In this document: positions 1 to 7,001 of the stretch, piece after piece
How positions within the stretch are numbered: the first letter of the stretch is position 1
How the letters are laid out: each line of letters opens with the position of its first letter
From: Paenibacillus cremeus
GTDB lineage: Bacteria > Bacillota > Bacilli > Paenibacillales > NBRC-103111
NCBI RefSeq assembly: GCF_007786445.1
Contig: NZ_VNJI01000066.1
Location: forward strand, 1 to 37,337
Reading direction: 5' to 3'
DNA: 37,337 nt
Translations under genes and position numbers: made by a program
The notes under the pieces: model-generated
The model's database searches: none
Seen by the model: only the letters and a program-made list of their open reading frames with translations
Told to the model about the DNA's origin: nothing

Positions 1-122
1 GGCAGGTTGCCTACGTGTTACTCACCCGTCCGCCGCTAGGGTCCGAAGACCCTCGCTCGACTTGCATGTATTAGGCACGCCGCCAGCGTTCGTCCTGAGC
101 CAGGATCAAACTCTCCATTAAA
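1..122 (-). rRNA. 16S rRNA, 5' end only (partial)
   Basis: Read on the minus strand this is the universal start of 16S rRNA: GAGAGTTTGATCCTGG followed by CTCAGGACGAACGC, GGCGGCGTGCCTAATACATG, and the V1 stem AGGGTC-TTCG-GACCCT. The gene continues beyond the left edge of the window. The 5' end near position 122 is placed by analogy with other Firmicute 16S genes, where mature RNA begins about ten bases before GAGTTTGAT; it could be a few bases off. The V1 loop is short and closed by a TTCG tetraloop. Confidence 0.97.
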
Positions 123-197
123 GTTGAGTCGATATAGCTCAAAAATTTACTACTGGCGAGAATTTGCATTCTCTTATTTATTGCACTCACTCGATGT

Positions 198-216
198 TCA
201 GTTTTCAAAGGGCAAT
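198..216 (-). promoter_or_regulatory. boxA-like rRNA antitermination element in the 16S leader
   Basis: On the minus strand the leader contains TTGCCCTTTGAAAACTGAA about 80 bases upstream of the 16S start. The core CTTTGAAAACTGAA is the sequence commonly seen ahead of rRNA genes in Bacillales. There it serves as the boxA site of the Nus antitermination complex. The match is direct; the function is inferred from family knowledge. Confidence 0.7.
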
Positions 217-276
217 TACTTTATTTGCTGATGTTTCGTATCTCATCAACCGGCTTGTCTAAAAGGCCGGAAGACC

Positions 277-306
277 AATCTACCACATCTCGCATTCACT
301 TTGCAA
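277..306 (-). promoter_or_regulatory. rRNA operon promoter P4 (closest to 16S)
   Basis: Minus-strand -35 TTGCAA (306-301), 18-bp spacer ending in TGTGG, -10 TAGATT (282-277), extended -10. Downstream is a small CCGGC/GCCGG hairpin (about 250-270) and then the boxA-like element, as expected for an rRNA leader. Confidence 0.75.
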
Positions 307-372
307 GTACTTTTTTCCGAGCTCAGCGAAATTTGTTTTACACTTTCGCAACAATCTGCGACAGCGAAAATC

Positions 373-401
373 AATTTACCACATTCGCTTTCCATTTGCA
401 A
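373..401 (-). promoter_or_regulatory. rRNA operon promoter P3
   Basis: Minus-strand -35 TTGCAA (401-396), 17-bp spacer ending in TGTGG, -10 TAAATT (378-373), extended -10 TGgTAAATT. It is nearly a copy of P2, including the TTCGCTGTC that follows. Confidence 0.8.
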
Positions 402-489
402 GCTCAGTTTTCAATTTCCAATCCAAGGGAACGAATCCACATGGCACAGAACCTTGTAACCGAACCATCTCAACCGGACAGCGAAAGTT

Positions 490-519
490 AATTTACCACA
501 TTTACTATTCACATTGCAA
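490..519 (-). promoter_or_regulatory. rRNA operon promoter P2
   Basis: Minus-strand -35 TTGCAA (519-514), 18-bp spacer ending in TGTGG, -10 TAAATT (495-490), giving an extended -10 (TGgTAAATT). Just downstream is TTCGCTGTC, which also follows P3, so the repeated unit covers the transcription start region as well. Confidence 0.8.
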
Positions 520-576
520 GTCTTTATTTCTCGCAAGTTTTCGTATCCGACAGCCTGTTCAGCGGCCGAAGTTGAT

Positions 577-605
577 AATGTATCACACCGCCGCTCGCAT
601 TGCAA
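577..605 (-). promoter_or_regulatory. rRNA operon promoter P1 (most upstream)
   Basis: Minus-strand -35 TTGCAA (605-600), 17-bp spacer, -10 TACATT (582-577), with an extended -10 TG one base ahead. It shares the -35, TGn and spacing with the three promoters downstream of it. It is the least similar of the four in its spacer, which is GC-rich. Confidence 0.7.
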
Positions 606-663
606 GGGTCATTTTTCCTTTCGGATGAAAAAGGAGTAATATACATAATGAGGTGAATAAACG

Positions 664-1416
664 ATGCAACAGCCTTTGTTAACGGTAGAAGGATTGACCG
701 GCGGATACAGCAGGCAGCGTCCGGTGCTGCAAGATCTCAGCTTCAACGTCCGTCCGGGCGAAATGGTAGGACTAATCGGATTGAACGGTGCCGGGAAGAG
801 CACCACGATCAAGCATATATTGGGCTTAATGCAGCCCCATACGGGAACCATTCATCTAAATGGCAGAGCGATCGACGAAGAGCCGACGACTTACCGCCGT
901 ACTTATGCGTATGTGCCGGAAAGCCCGCTTTTATATGAAGAGTTGACGGTTAAAGAACATCTGGAGCTGGCCGCGATGGCCTATGGGGTGAATCGGGAGT
1001 CATTCGAAAGCCGGGCTGAACAGCTAATGGAAGAGTTCCAAATGTCGGCCTACGCGAATCGGTTGTCCGCTCATTTGTCCAAAGGCATGAAGCAAAAGGT
1101 CATGATCATGAGCGCTTTTCTCGTGCGGCCGGAGCTGTTCATTATTGATGAGCCGTTTCTCGGGCTTGATCCGCTGGGGATTCGTTCACTGCTAGAGCTG
1201 ATGGTACGGGTAAAGGAAAGCGGCGCAGCGATTTTGATCAGCTCTCATATATTGACCACGATTGAAAAATATGCGGACCGATACGTGCTGCTGCAAAAAG
1301 GTAGGCTGACTGCGAAGGGAGATCTCGCTGCCTTGAGAGAGCAAGCCGGAATGCCGGGAGCTACGCTGGATGACGTATTCTATCATCTGGTCACTCGGAG
1401 TGGGGATAACCAATGA
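664..1416 (+). CDS. ecsA: EcsA, ABC transporter ATP-binding protein
   Basis: A 250-residue ATPase subunit of the Ecs ABC transporter, which in Bacillus affects protein secretion, competence and regulated intramembrane proteolysis; its substrate is not settled. Visible motifs are Walker A GLNGAGKST (about residues 39-47), the Q-loop region, a signature-like LSKGMKQKV (about 138) and Walker B LFIIDEP (about 157), followed by an SSH switch histidine. The signature LSKGM departs from classical LSGGQ, as is usual for EcsA. The ATG is preceded by GAGGTGA. It overlaps ecsB by the 4-bp ATGA, so the two are translationally coupled. It lies back to back with the rRNA promoters, within about 60 bp of P1. 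Confidence 0.9.
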   Translation: MQQPLLTVEGLTGGYSRQRPVLQDLSFNVRPGEMVGLIGLNGAGKSTTIKHILGLMQPHTGTIHLNGRAIDEEPTTYRRTYAYVPESPLLYEELTVKEHLELAAMAYGVNRESFESRAEQLMEEFQMSAYANRLSAHLSKGMKQKVMIMSAFLVRPELFIIDEPFLGLDPLGIRSLLELMVRVKESGAAILISSHILTTIEKYADRYVLLQKGRLTAKGDLAALREQAGMPGATLDDVFYHLVTRSGDNQ

Positions 1417-2645
1417 AGCTCGAACTGAACATCAGTCAGCTATGGAGGAAGCGGACAACGGAATTTCTCCTCGAGATCCGGCCCTATCTTGGTTATGCGC
1501 TTCAGAGTATCGCTATGACTGTGATTTTGGCGATGCTTGCGGGAACTTACTTTTATACAAAGCTATTAACTGAAGCGCCCGCGGGATTTCCCTTTCGACC
1601 GATTGCCGCTTTAGTAGTATGGCCGTTGCTCGCACTATGCCCGATTCGCACTTACCTCAAGGACGCAGACCTGATGTATTTGCTGCCGCTGGAAACGGAG
1701 CTGTCGGTCTACATGCAAAAAGCAGTACGGCGCGCCTTTGGGATCCAGTCGATTGGGCTATTGGCAGTATGGCTGATTTTGTGGCCCATGTATGCGCTCG
1801 CGGCAGGGAACGATGGCTATCGGTTTGTGTATGTGCTGGCATGGCTGCTCGTCATTAAACATGTGATGCTGAAAGGGAAATGGCAGGAGCTGCAAGGATC
1901 GGACCGGCTTCCGGCGATGCTGAGGTCTCTTTTTCGGTGGATGTCAGCGGCGGGACTAAGCTATGCTTTGATGAATTTGTCGATGGCATGGGGATCGCTT
2001 GTCACTGCCGGCGGATTGCTCTTGTACCTCGCAGTTCAGCGAGCCTACGGGAAACGGAGCTTGAACTGGCTTGGTCTTCTGGCTGCAGAACGGAAGCACC
2101 GGTCGGTTATTTTCAGGCTGCTCAATTTGTTCATCGATGTGCCCGGCATTCATGGCGCCCCCCGATGGAGGCGAGCTCCGAAAATGCTGCTGAGGGCGCT
2201 TGGCGGGCATCATTTTAACGCGGAGTCTACTTATACTTTCTTATATTCTCGCATTTGGCTTCGATCGGAATGGTTTGGGGTGACAGTTCGGCTTACGGTA
2301 CTGGGCATGATTCTGATTGGAGTTTCTACTGGGGTGCTGCTGCCGGTGGTGCTTTGGATCTTGTTTAGCGGCTTAACGGCGGTTCAGCTGAAGGAGCTGC
2401 AGCGTGTGTACCAGCATTCCGACTGGTCTTTTATATATCCGCTGCCCCCTGATTTGAGAGCCCGCTCAGCACAGCGTGTGCGGTTCCGTATACATATCGG
2501 AGTGCTGATTCTCCTTGGGCTGCCGTCGCTCTGGGCGCTGCCTCATCCCACCTACGCAGGTGGACTTTTCGCTTTGGGATGCGCATTATCGGCGCTCTAT
2601 CATATGCGTCAGCGGTCTGATCAAGGAAAGAAAGGCAGGAATTAA
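1413..2645 (+). CDS. ecsB: EcsB, ABC transporter membrane subunit
   Basis: A 410-residue hydrophobic protein with several membrane segments in clusters (roughly residues 28-50, 65-80, 110-150, 175-210, 290-325, 360-395). It is the expected length for EcsB, the permease partner of EcsA. The N-terminus, a charged stretch followed by LEIRPYLGYALQS, fits the family. Its start ATG overlaps the ecsA stop codon, so the stoichiometry is probably set by coupled translation. No ecsC homologue follows; the next gene has its own promoter and is a hydrolase. Confidence 0.87.
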   Translation: MKLELNISQLWRKRTTEFLLEIRPYLGYALQSIAMTVILAMLAGTYFYTKLLTEAPAGFPFRPIAALVVWPLLALCPIRTYLKDADLMYLLPLETELSVYMQKAVRRAFGIQSIGLLAVWLILWPMYALAAGNDGYRFVYVLAWLLVIKHVMLKGKWQELQGSDRLPAMLRSLFRWMSAAGLSYALMNLSMAWGSLVTAGGLLLYLAVQRAYGKRSLNWLGLLAAERKHRSVIFRLLNLFIDVPGIHGAPRWRRAPKMLLRALGGHHFNAESTYTFLYSRIWLRSEWFGVTVRLTVLGMILIGVSTGVLLPVVLWILFSGLTAVQLKELQRVYQHSDWSFIYPLPPDLRARSAQRVRFRIHIGVLILLGLPSLWALPHPTYAGGLFALGCALSALYHMRQRSDQGKKGRN

Positions 2646-2650
2646 GGCTG

Positions 2651-2677
2651 TTGCGGTACATCATCTTGTCGTATAAT
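2651..2677 (+). promoter_or_regulatory. Candidate promoter for the 2726 hydrolase
   Basis: TTGCGG (2651-2656) and a consensus -10 TATAAT (2672-2677) separated by 15 bp. The -10 is perfect but the spacer is short, so the -35 assignment is weak. Confidence 0.45.
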
Positions 2678-2725
2678 GGGTAATGCATTTGTGAATCCCG
2701 GATACAGAAAGGACTATTTACCGCT

Positions 2726-3697
2726 ATGAGACCTACCCCTGCGATAACCCGAGCAACGAGACGCCGCAGCAGCAGCCGCATGCCAATGAAGCCGCTGATC
2801 TGGACCCTGGTTGGGCTGATCGTATTCTTAATCGTTAGCAGTATCGGCATTTCCACGTACGTCGGATGGAAGCTGACGCATACAACGCCAACGGCTTTGG
2901 ATGACTCTCCAGCACGACTTGGTATGACCTTTGAGCCGATTCAGTTTCAAAGCCGCGAAGATCATTTGAATCTGAAGGGCTGGTACCTGCCAGGAAAAAG
3001 CTTGAGCTCAGAGGACGGCACCCCAGTCACCAGACCCAATATCATCATGGCCCATGGATACGATAACAACCGCTTGCAAAAGAAAACCGAAGCGCTGAAT
3101 CTCGCCAAAGAATTGGTCGATCGCGGCTACAACGTGCTGATGTTCGACTTTCGCCATTCCGGCGAATCCGAGGGGACGTTGACTTCAGTCGGTTATTTTG
3201 AGAAGTACGACCTGCTGGGCGCCATCGATTGGATGAAAGCGAAACACCCGGGCAAGATCGGCTTGCTTGGTTTCTCGATGGGGGCCAGCACTTCGCTGAT
3301 GGCTGCGGCTGATGAGCCGTCTGTAGCCGGCGTTGTTGCCGACAGTCCGTTCAACCATTTGGGGCACTACTTGCAAGAGAATTTGCCGGTTTGGTCGCAC
3401 CTGCCGAACTTCCCTTTTACTCCGCTGATCATGACAATTCTGCCTAGAATGACAGGCATCGATCCGAATGGCGTGGATGCGCTGTCCGCCGTAGACCGCA
3501 TCTATCCGCGGCCAATCCTGTTCATTCACAGCTCGGAGGACCCATCGATTCCGTACCAAAACAGCGAGTCGATGTGGGAGAAGCACAAAGACAAATTCGA
3601 TTTCTGGATGCCGAACGGCGAAGGTCATGCGAAGAATTACCCGAACCATAAGCAGGAGTATGTGGAGAAGGTTACGTCGTTCTTCGAGAAGCTGTAG
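2726..3697 (+). CDS. Membrane-anchored alpha/beta hydrolase
   Basis: A 323-residue alpha/beta-hydrolase-fold protein with a very basic N-terminus (TRATRRRSSSR), then one hydrophobic anchor (about residues 24-46), so the catalytic domain is probably outside the membrane. It shows the oxyanion HGYDNN, the nucleophile elbow GFSMGAS with the catalytic serine, an acid candidate in HSSEDPSIP and the histidine in GEGHAKNY. This pattern is that of YqkD/FrsA-like serine hydrolases in Bacillales; the substrate is unknown. AAAGGA lies 12 bases before the ATG. Met19 or Met21 are alternative starts that would shorten the basic region. A terminator follows directly. Confidence 0.85.
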   Translation: MRPTPAITRATRRRSSSRMPMKPLIWTLVGLIVFLIVSSIGISTYVGWKLTHTTPTALDDSPARLGMTFEPIQFQSREDHLNLKGWYLPGKSLSSEDGTPVTRPNIIMAHGYDNNRLQKKTEALNLAKELVDRGYNVLMFDFRHSGESEGTLTSVGYFEKYDLLGAIDWMKAKHPGKIGLLGFSMGASTSLMAAADEPSVAGVVADSPFNHLGHYLQENLPVWSHLPNFPFTPLIMTILPRMTGIDPNGVDALSAVDRIYPRPILFIHSSEDPSIPYQNSESMWEKHKDKFDFWMPNGEGHAKNYPNHKQEYVEKVTSFFEKL

Positions 3698-3713
3698 CAC
3701 CGTTCAAAGTATA

Positions 3714-3766
3714 CGCCGCTTTTCGAGTCAGCACCTGCTGGCTGGGAAGCGGCGCTTTTTATTTTT
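3714..3766 (+). terminator. Rho-independent terminator after the hydrolase
   Basis: CGCCGCTT (3714-3721) pairs with AAGCGGCG (3747-3754), with further pairing inside the loop (AGCACCTGCT). It is followed by CTTTTTATTTTT. Confidence 0.85.
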
Positions 3767-3772
3767 GCAGAC

Positions 3773-3805
3773 AAAAAAGAAGGCCATCGCTCGATGACCC
3801 TCTTC
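3773..3805 (-). terminator. Terminator of the Gfo/Idh/MocA gene
   Basis: On the minus strand GAAGAGGGTCATCG pairs with CGATGGCCTTC and is followed by six T residues (positions 3778-3773). The stem has two imperfect pairs. Confidence 0.75.
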
Positions 3806-3815
3806 GTCTGCCTAT

Positions 3816-4853
3816 TTAGGAAGTAGTTACGGTATTCTCGCTATACTGAATTCGCTTGCCGGAACGCGAGGACTCATAGATGTCCATGACCGAACGGAAC
3901 GCCTTGTAGCCTTCCGCACCGTCGATCCAGAACTTGCGCCCGGTTGCCACATGCTCGTAGAAATCGCGGATTTGCACGCCGTGGCTTACGCCCCAATACG
4001 ACTTTTCCCCCAGTTCGTTGACCACCGGCTCGCTGAGCAGCGTTTGTTCTCCGTTCTGTGTGAGGTACAAGGTGTCGCCTTGCATGCTGAGCTTGCCGTT
4101 CTCAAACAACAATTCAACCTCTACCGGTGAGTTGATAGCATAAGCATTGGTCGCATAGAAAATCGCGGTTACTCCACTGCGGAAAACCAGGTGCGCATGC
4201 ACGGTATCTTCCACCTCGATCACGCCTTCCAGCGCGTCGGTGGACATGGTGCCCTTGATGCTCGCGAGCTCGCCGCCCAGCCATTGCAGCAAATCCAAGG
4301 TGTGGATGGACTGGTTGATCAGCACACCGCCGCCTTCCGTCGCCCAGTTGCCCTTCCACTCGGTGGCGTAATACTTGGCGTCGCGGTGCCAGGTGACAAT
4401 CCCCTTCATCCCCTGCAGCTTGCCGAGCTCTCCGGAATCCACATACCGCTTCATGATGACCGATGCAGGGTTGTAGCGATTTTGGAAAATGACGCCGAGC
4501 TGCACGTCCGTATGCTTAGCTGCTGCATCGAGCATCGTCTGCGCAGCTGCTTTCGTTTCGGCCATAGGCTTCTCTGTCAGCACATGCTTGCCTGCCGCCA
4601 GCGCATCCACCGTCATAGGAGCATGCAAATAGTGCGCGGTACACACGTGGACCACGTCGATATCGGCTCGCTTCAGCATTTCCCGGTAATCCGTGTAATA
4701 GTCACAGCTGTATTGCTCTGCTGTTGTGCGAGCCAGCGCTTCGTTCGTATCCACAACCGCAAGCAGCTTGGCAGATTCCAGTCCTGCAACCGACTTCAGA
4801 TGGACGCCCGAGATGGCGCCGCAGCCAATAACAGCTATACCTAATGGTTTCAC
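3816..4853 (-). CDS. Gfo/Idh/MocA-family oxidoreductase
   Basis: About 345 residues. The N-terminal Rossmann fold has IAVIGCGAISGVH, the acidic residue for the adenine ribose in VVDTNE, and the conserved EKPMAET motif with its lysine. The C-terminal domain is the usual MocA alpha/beta fold. Members are NAD(P)-dependent dehydrogenases of sugars, inositols or related compounds; the substrate cannot be named here. Two GTG starts are possible. The one at 4853 is chosen because AGGTG sits six bases ahead of it; the one at 4862 overlaps that ribosome binding site. It is transcribed alone, with a divergent promoter region upstream and a terminator downstream. Confidence 0.87.
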   Translation of the reverse strand: MKPLGIAVIGCGAISGVHLKSVAGLESAKLLAVVDTNEALARTTAEQYSCDYYTDYREMLKRADIDVVHVCTAHYLHAPMTVDALAAGKHVLTEKPMAETKAAAQTMLDAAAKHTDVQLGVIFQNRYNPASVIMKRYVDSGELGKLQGMKGIVTWHRDAKYYATEWKGNWATEGGGVLINQSIHTLDLLQWLGGELASIKGTMSTDALEGVIEVEDTVHAHLVFRSGVTAIFYATNAYAINSPVEVELLFENGKLSMQGDTLYLTQNGEQTLLSEPVVNELGEKSYWGVSHGVQIRDFYEHVATGRKFWIDGAEGYKAFRSVMDIYESSRSGKRIQYSENTVTTS

Positions 4854-4920
4854 AGGTTTCACCTAGTTTCATTATGATAGTTTACTAATCCTTTACTTTT
4901 AATAATGCAGTATAATAATA

Positions 4921-4935
4921 ACGCATTCTTTGCGT
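4921..4935. promoter_or_regulatory. Inverted repeat in the divergent 4854-5105 region
   Basis: ACGCA-TTCTT-TGCGT lies between the oxidoreductase gene and the HPP-like gene, next to AT-rich sequence with TATAAT (4911-4916). It is a possible operator site; no regulator is known. Apart from this and the rightward promoter, I see nothing else in the 250-bp gap. Confidence 0.3.
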
Positions 4936-5019
4936 CTATTGCTCATTTTATTGCTTTTATTGACTTTTTGGAAATCTGATGTGGGAAATCTTGAGAGACA
5001 AAGTGCAAAAAATGGTGCA

Positions 5020-5049
5020 TTGACGGTCATGCCAGCTGCATAGTATGAT
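5020..5049 (+). promoter_or_regulatory. Promoter for the HPP-like membrane protein
   Basis: TTGACG (5020-5025), 18-bp spacer, TATGAT (5044-5049), about 55 bp ahead of the chosen start codon. Confidence 0.6.
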
Positions 5050-5105
5050 TTTTTTTGTCTGCTAAAGGCAGGTACTCCTATGAGGAATTGGGGAATACAT
5101 ACTCG

Positions 5106-5579
5106 ATGGATATTAAAACGATTGCGATTGCCCTTTACTTGCTGCTCATTTACTGGCTGTCCCAGAGCTTTCCGACGCTAAAGCCGTTATTTTATCCGAC
5201 TCTCGGCGCGTTCTCTTATTTGTTCGTCAGCCGAACCTTCGCCATCAAGGACTTGATGCGGCTGGTTGCCGGAGCGGCCGCGGCGTCGACATTAGGATCC
5301 GTGCTCTTCTTGACGGGGTCGGGGCTATGGGCGTTTCTAGTGACGTCACTGTGCACGATTTTGCTGATCCGCAAATTTCACTTGAACGCGCCTCCCATTA
5401 TGGCGGTTGCGCTCATTCCATTTTTCTCCCAGGCGGTTCACTGGTGGGTGCTGCCGCTGTCCGTCAGTGCTTCTCTGTCCGGACTTGTCGCCACCTTGCT
5501 GCTCACCGAGCTGCTGGCTCAACCCATCCGAATGCTGCTGCTCAGATCCAAGGACAACGCGCGTACGCCCGCTCAATAA
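5106..5579 (+). CDS. Small integral membrane protein, HPP-family-like
   Basis: A 157-residue protein of about five hydrophobic segments: residues 4-20, 27-42, 50-68, 72-85, then a pair near 95-145. The order of a PTLGAFSYLF segment, glycine/alanine-rich helices and a later segment beginning NAPPIMAVALIPF resembles the HPP family (4-5 TM; nitrite transport has been proposed for plant and cyanobacterial members). The resemblance is by eye only, so the assignment is tentative. The ATG at 5106 was preferred over an upstream TTG at 5055 because hydrophobic sequence begins just after it; the ribosome binding site is poor for either. It overlaps the convergent DCC gene by 7 bp. Confidence 0.6.
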   Translation: MDIKTIAIALYLLLIYWLSQSFPTLKPLFYPTLGAFSYLFVSRTFAIKDLMRLVAGAAAASTLGSVLFLTGSGLWAFLVTSLCTILLIRKFHLNAPPIMAVALIPFFSQAVHWWVLPLSVSASLSGLVATLLLTELLAQPIRMLLLRSKDNARTPAQ

Positions 5580-6001
5580 TCCAAAAACCGTTCGCGCACC
5601 TTTGGGTCCGGCAGCATGCAGGCCTCCGATTGTCCAAACCACTTATATCGATTACTCGCAATATAATTATAGAGCCCATCCCGCAATCCGCTAGGCACCA
5701 GGTGAAACATACGGCAGAGCGGCCACGCGCCGTTCAAGCCTCCTGCAATTCGAAGCGCCGCCGCAGACTTGGTGTATGCCTTGCCGCGATCGATCACCAC
5801 CACGCTATCCAGTGATGTCGGGTCAAGTCCATTCGCAAGGAACATGCGCTGCCCCGTCTCCGACTGAATCGCTGCAAACCGAAACTTCCCCTTCCGGTCC
5901 CGACGAAGAATAAATTGAACCACCCTGTTGCATAAGCCGCAGGTCCCATCATACAGCACAACCGGATGCGCATTAGGCGCAGCTGTGTTGATTTCCCCCA
6001 T
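5573..6001 (-). CDS. DCC-family thiol-disulfide oxidoreductase (DUF393)
   Basis: A 142-residue protein with the family-defining N-terminal motif VVLYDGTCGLCNRVVQFIL. The DGxCGLC supplies the CxxC redox pair (about residues 19-22), followed by the basic RRDRKGKFRF and AIQSETGQ segments. DCC proteins have a thioredoxin-like fold and are assumed to exchange thiols and disulfides; partners are unknown. The start at 6001 is supported by AAGGGGGAA seven bases upstream. The longer frame beginning at 6052 runs through the terminator hairpin of the next gene and is unlikely. Confidence 0.85.
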   Translation of the reverse strand: MGEINTAAPNAHPVVLYDGTCGLCNRVVQFILRRDRKGKFRFAAIQSETGQRMFLANGLDPTSLDSVVVIDRGKAYTKSAAALRIAGGLNGAWPLCRMFHLVPSGLRDGLYNYIASNRYKWFGQSEACMLPDPKVRERFLDY

Positions 6002-6025
6002 ACGCTGTTCCCCCTTGCCGACTTG

Positions 6026-6058
6026 AAAAAAGAGCATGAAGTCCGCCTTCATGCTCTT
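6026..6058 (-). terminator. Terminator of the 6077 hydrolase gene
   Basis: Minus-strand AAGAGCATGAA / TTCATGCTCTT perfect 11-bp stem with a 7-base loop, followed by TTTTTT. It sits between the hydrolase stop and the DCC start. Confidence 0.9.
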
Positions 6059-6076
6059 ACGTTCTATTTTACCACT

Positions 6077-6877
6077 TTAATGATCCACTGTGTTTACAAA
6101 ATCAAGGATCATCTGCGCGAGCACGTCGGTCGTTTCGATCATGCTCATGTGGCCGGCCCCGTCGATCTGCTTCTGCGTGATATGCTCACCCTGAACCGAA
6201 AAGGTGCGGTCGGGCGCAATGATCTGGTCCTTGGAGCCCGCCACCAGCAGGACGGGTACCTGCGCAGACGCCAGCACGGCATTGCGATCCGGCCGCGTGC
6301 GCATGCCCTCCAGCGTCGCCACCGCTCCTTCAGGGCTCGTGCCTAGCCCAATACTCTTGGCCTGCTGTACAGCATCCGGCATCGAGGTCAGATGCTCCGG
6401 CGCGAACAGCTTCGGTATCAAGCCGTCCAAAAACACCGGCAGCCCCTGCTCCCGCACCGTCTGCTGCGCTTTGAGGCGGCCTTCCTTGCCTTTCTCATCG
6501 TCGGGATACGCCGTCGAGTGAACTAAGCCGAAGGCGCGCAGCTTGTTCGGGAACTTCTCGGCAAAGGCCAGCGCGGTATAGCCGCCGAGCGAATGCCCGA
6601 GCAGGATGACGGGGCCAAGCTCGATTGCATCCAGCAATCCGGCGATGTCTTCCGCCAAAGTCTCCATGCTGTACACGTTGTCCGCCGGCGCTGACGATTC
6701 ACCATGGCCTCGCAGATCAGGCGCAATGACCCGGCAGCGGCCTTCAAGCCGTGGGATCAGCTGATCCCAATAGGCCGAGCTTCCGCAAAATCCGTGCAGC
6801 AGAACGACAGGAATTCCCTGGCCGCTATCCTTATAGGCGATCTTTTTACCCTTCACTTCTTTGGTCTGTTTCGTCAT
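6077..6877 (-). CDS. Alpha/beta hydrolase (MenH/BioH-like)
   Basis: A 266-residue soluble alpha/beta hydrolase with no signal peptide. It has the oxyanion motif LLHGFCGSS, the nucleophile elbow GHSLGGYTAL, an acid candidate in AGSKDQIIAP, and the catalytic histidine in GAGHMSMIE. It is full length for the family. The DLRGHGESS motif is typical of hydrolases annotated as carboxylesterases or pimeloyl-ACP esterase-like, but no biotin or menaquinone genes are near, so no pathway is assigned. The start at 6877 has GAGAAAAGGAG 9 bases upstream; the longer frame to 6952 adds a basic stretch without a ribosome binding site. Confidence 0.85.
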   Translation of the reverse strand: MTKQTKEVKGKKIAYKDSGQGIPVVLLHGFCGSSAYWDQLIPRLEGRCRVIAPDLRGHGESSAPADNVYSMETLAEDIAGLLDAIELGPVILLGHSLGGYTALAFAEKFPNKLRAFGLVHSTAYPDDEKGKEGRLKAQQTVREQGLPVFLDGLIPKLFAPEHLTSMPDAVQQAKSIGLGTSPEGAVATLEGMRTRPDRNAVLASAQVPVLLVAGSKDQIIAPDRTFSVQGEHITQKQIDGAGHMSMIETTDVLAQMILDFVNTVDH

Positions 6878-6954
6878 TCGGATTCGCTCCTTTTCTCCCC
6901 TTATTATACCCCGTTTACCTGATTTTTTCCTCGCGCACCTTACGTGTGGCATAC

Positions 6955-6986
6955 AAAAAAAGCCCTACACCTCCATCGTGTAAGGC
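6955..6986 (-). terminator. Terminator of the SLH/PrcB-like gene
   Basis: Minus-strand GCCTTACAC / GTGTAGGGC stem with a 7-base loop, then TTTTTTT (6961-6955). Confidence 0.9.
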
Positions 6987-7001
6987 CCCTCGCTCGCTGT
7001 T

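Noticed and set aside
225..491. Rightward 88-codon frame in the rRNA leader
   Set aside because: It runs through four promoter modules and the rRNA leader; composition is not protein-like and there is no ribosome binding site.
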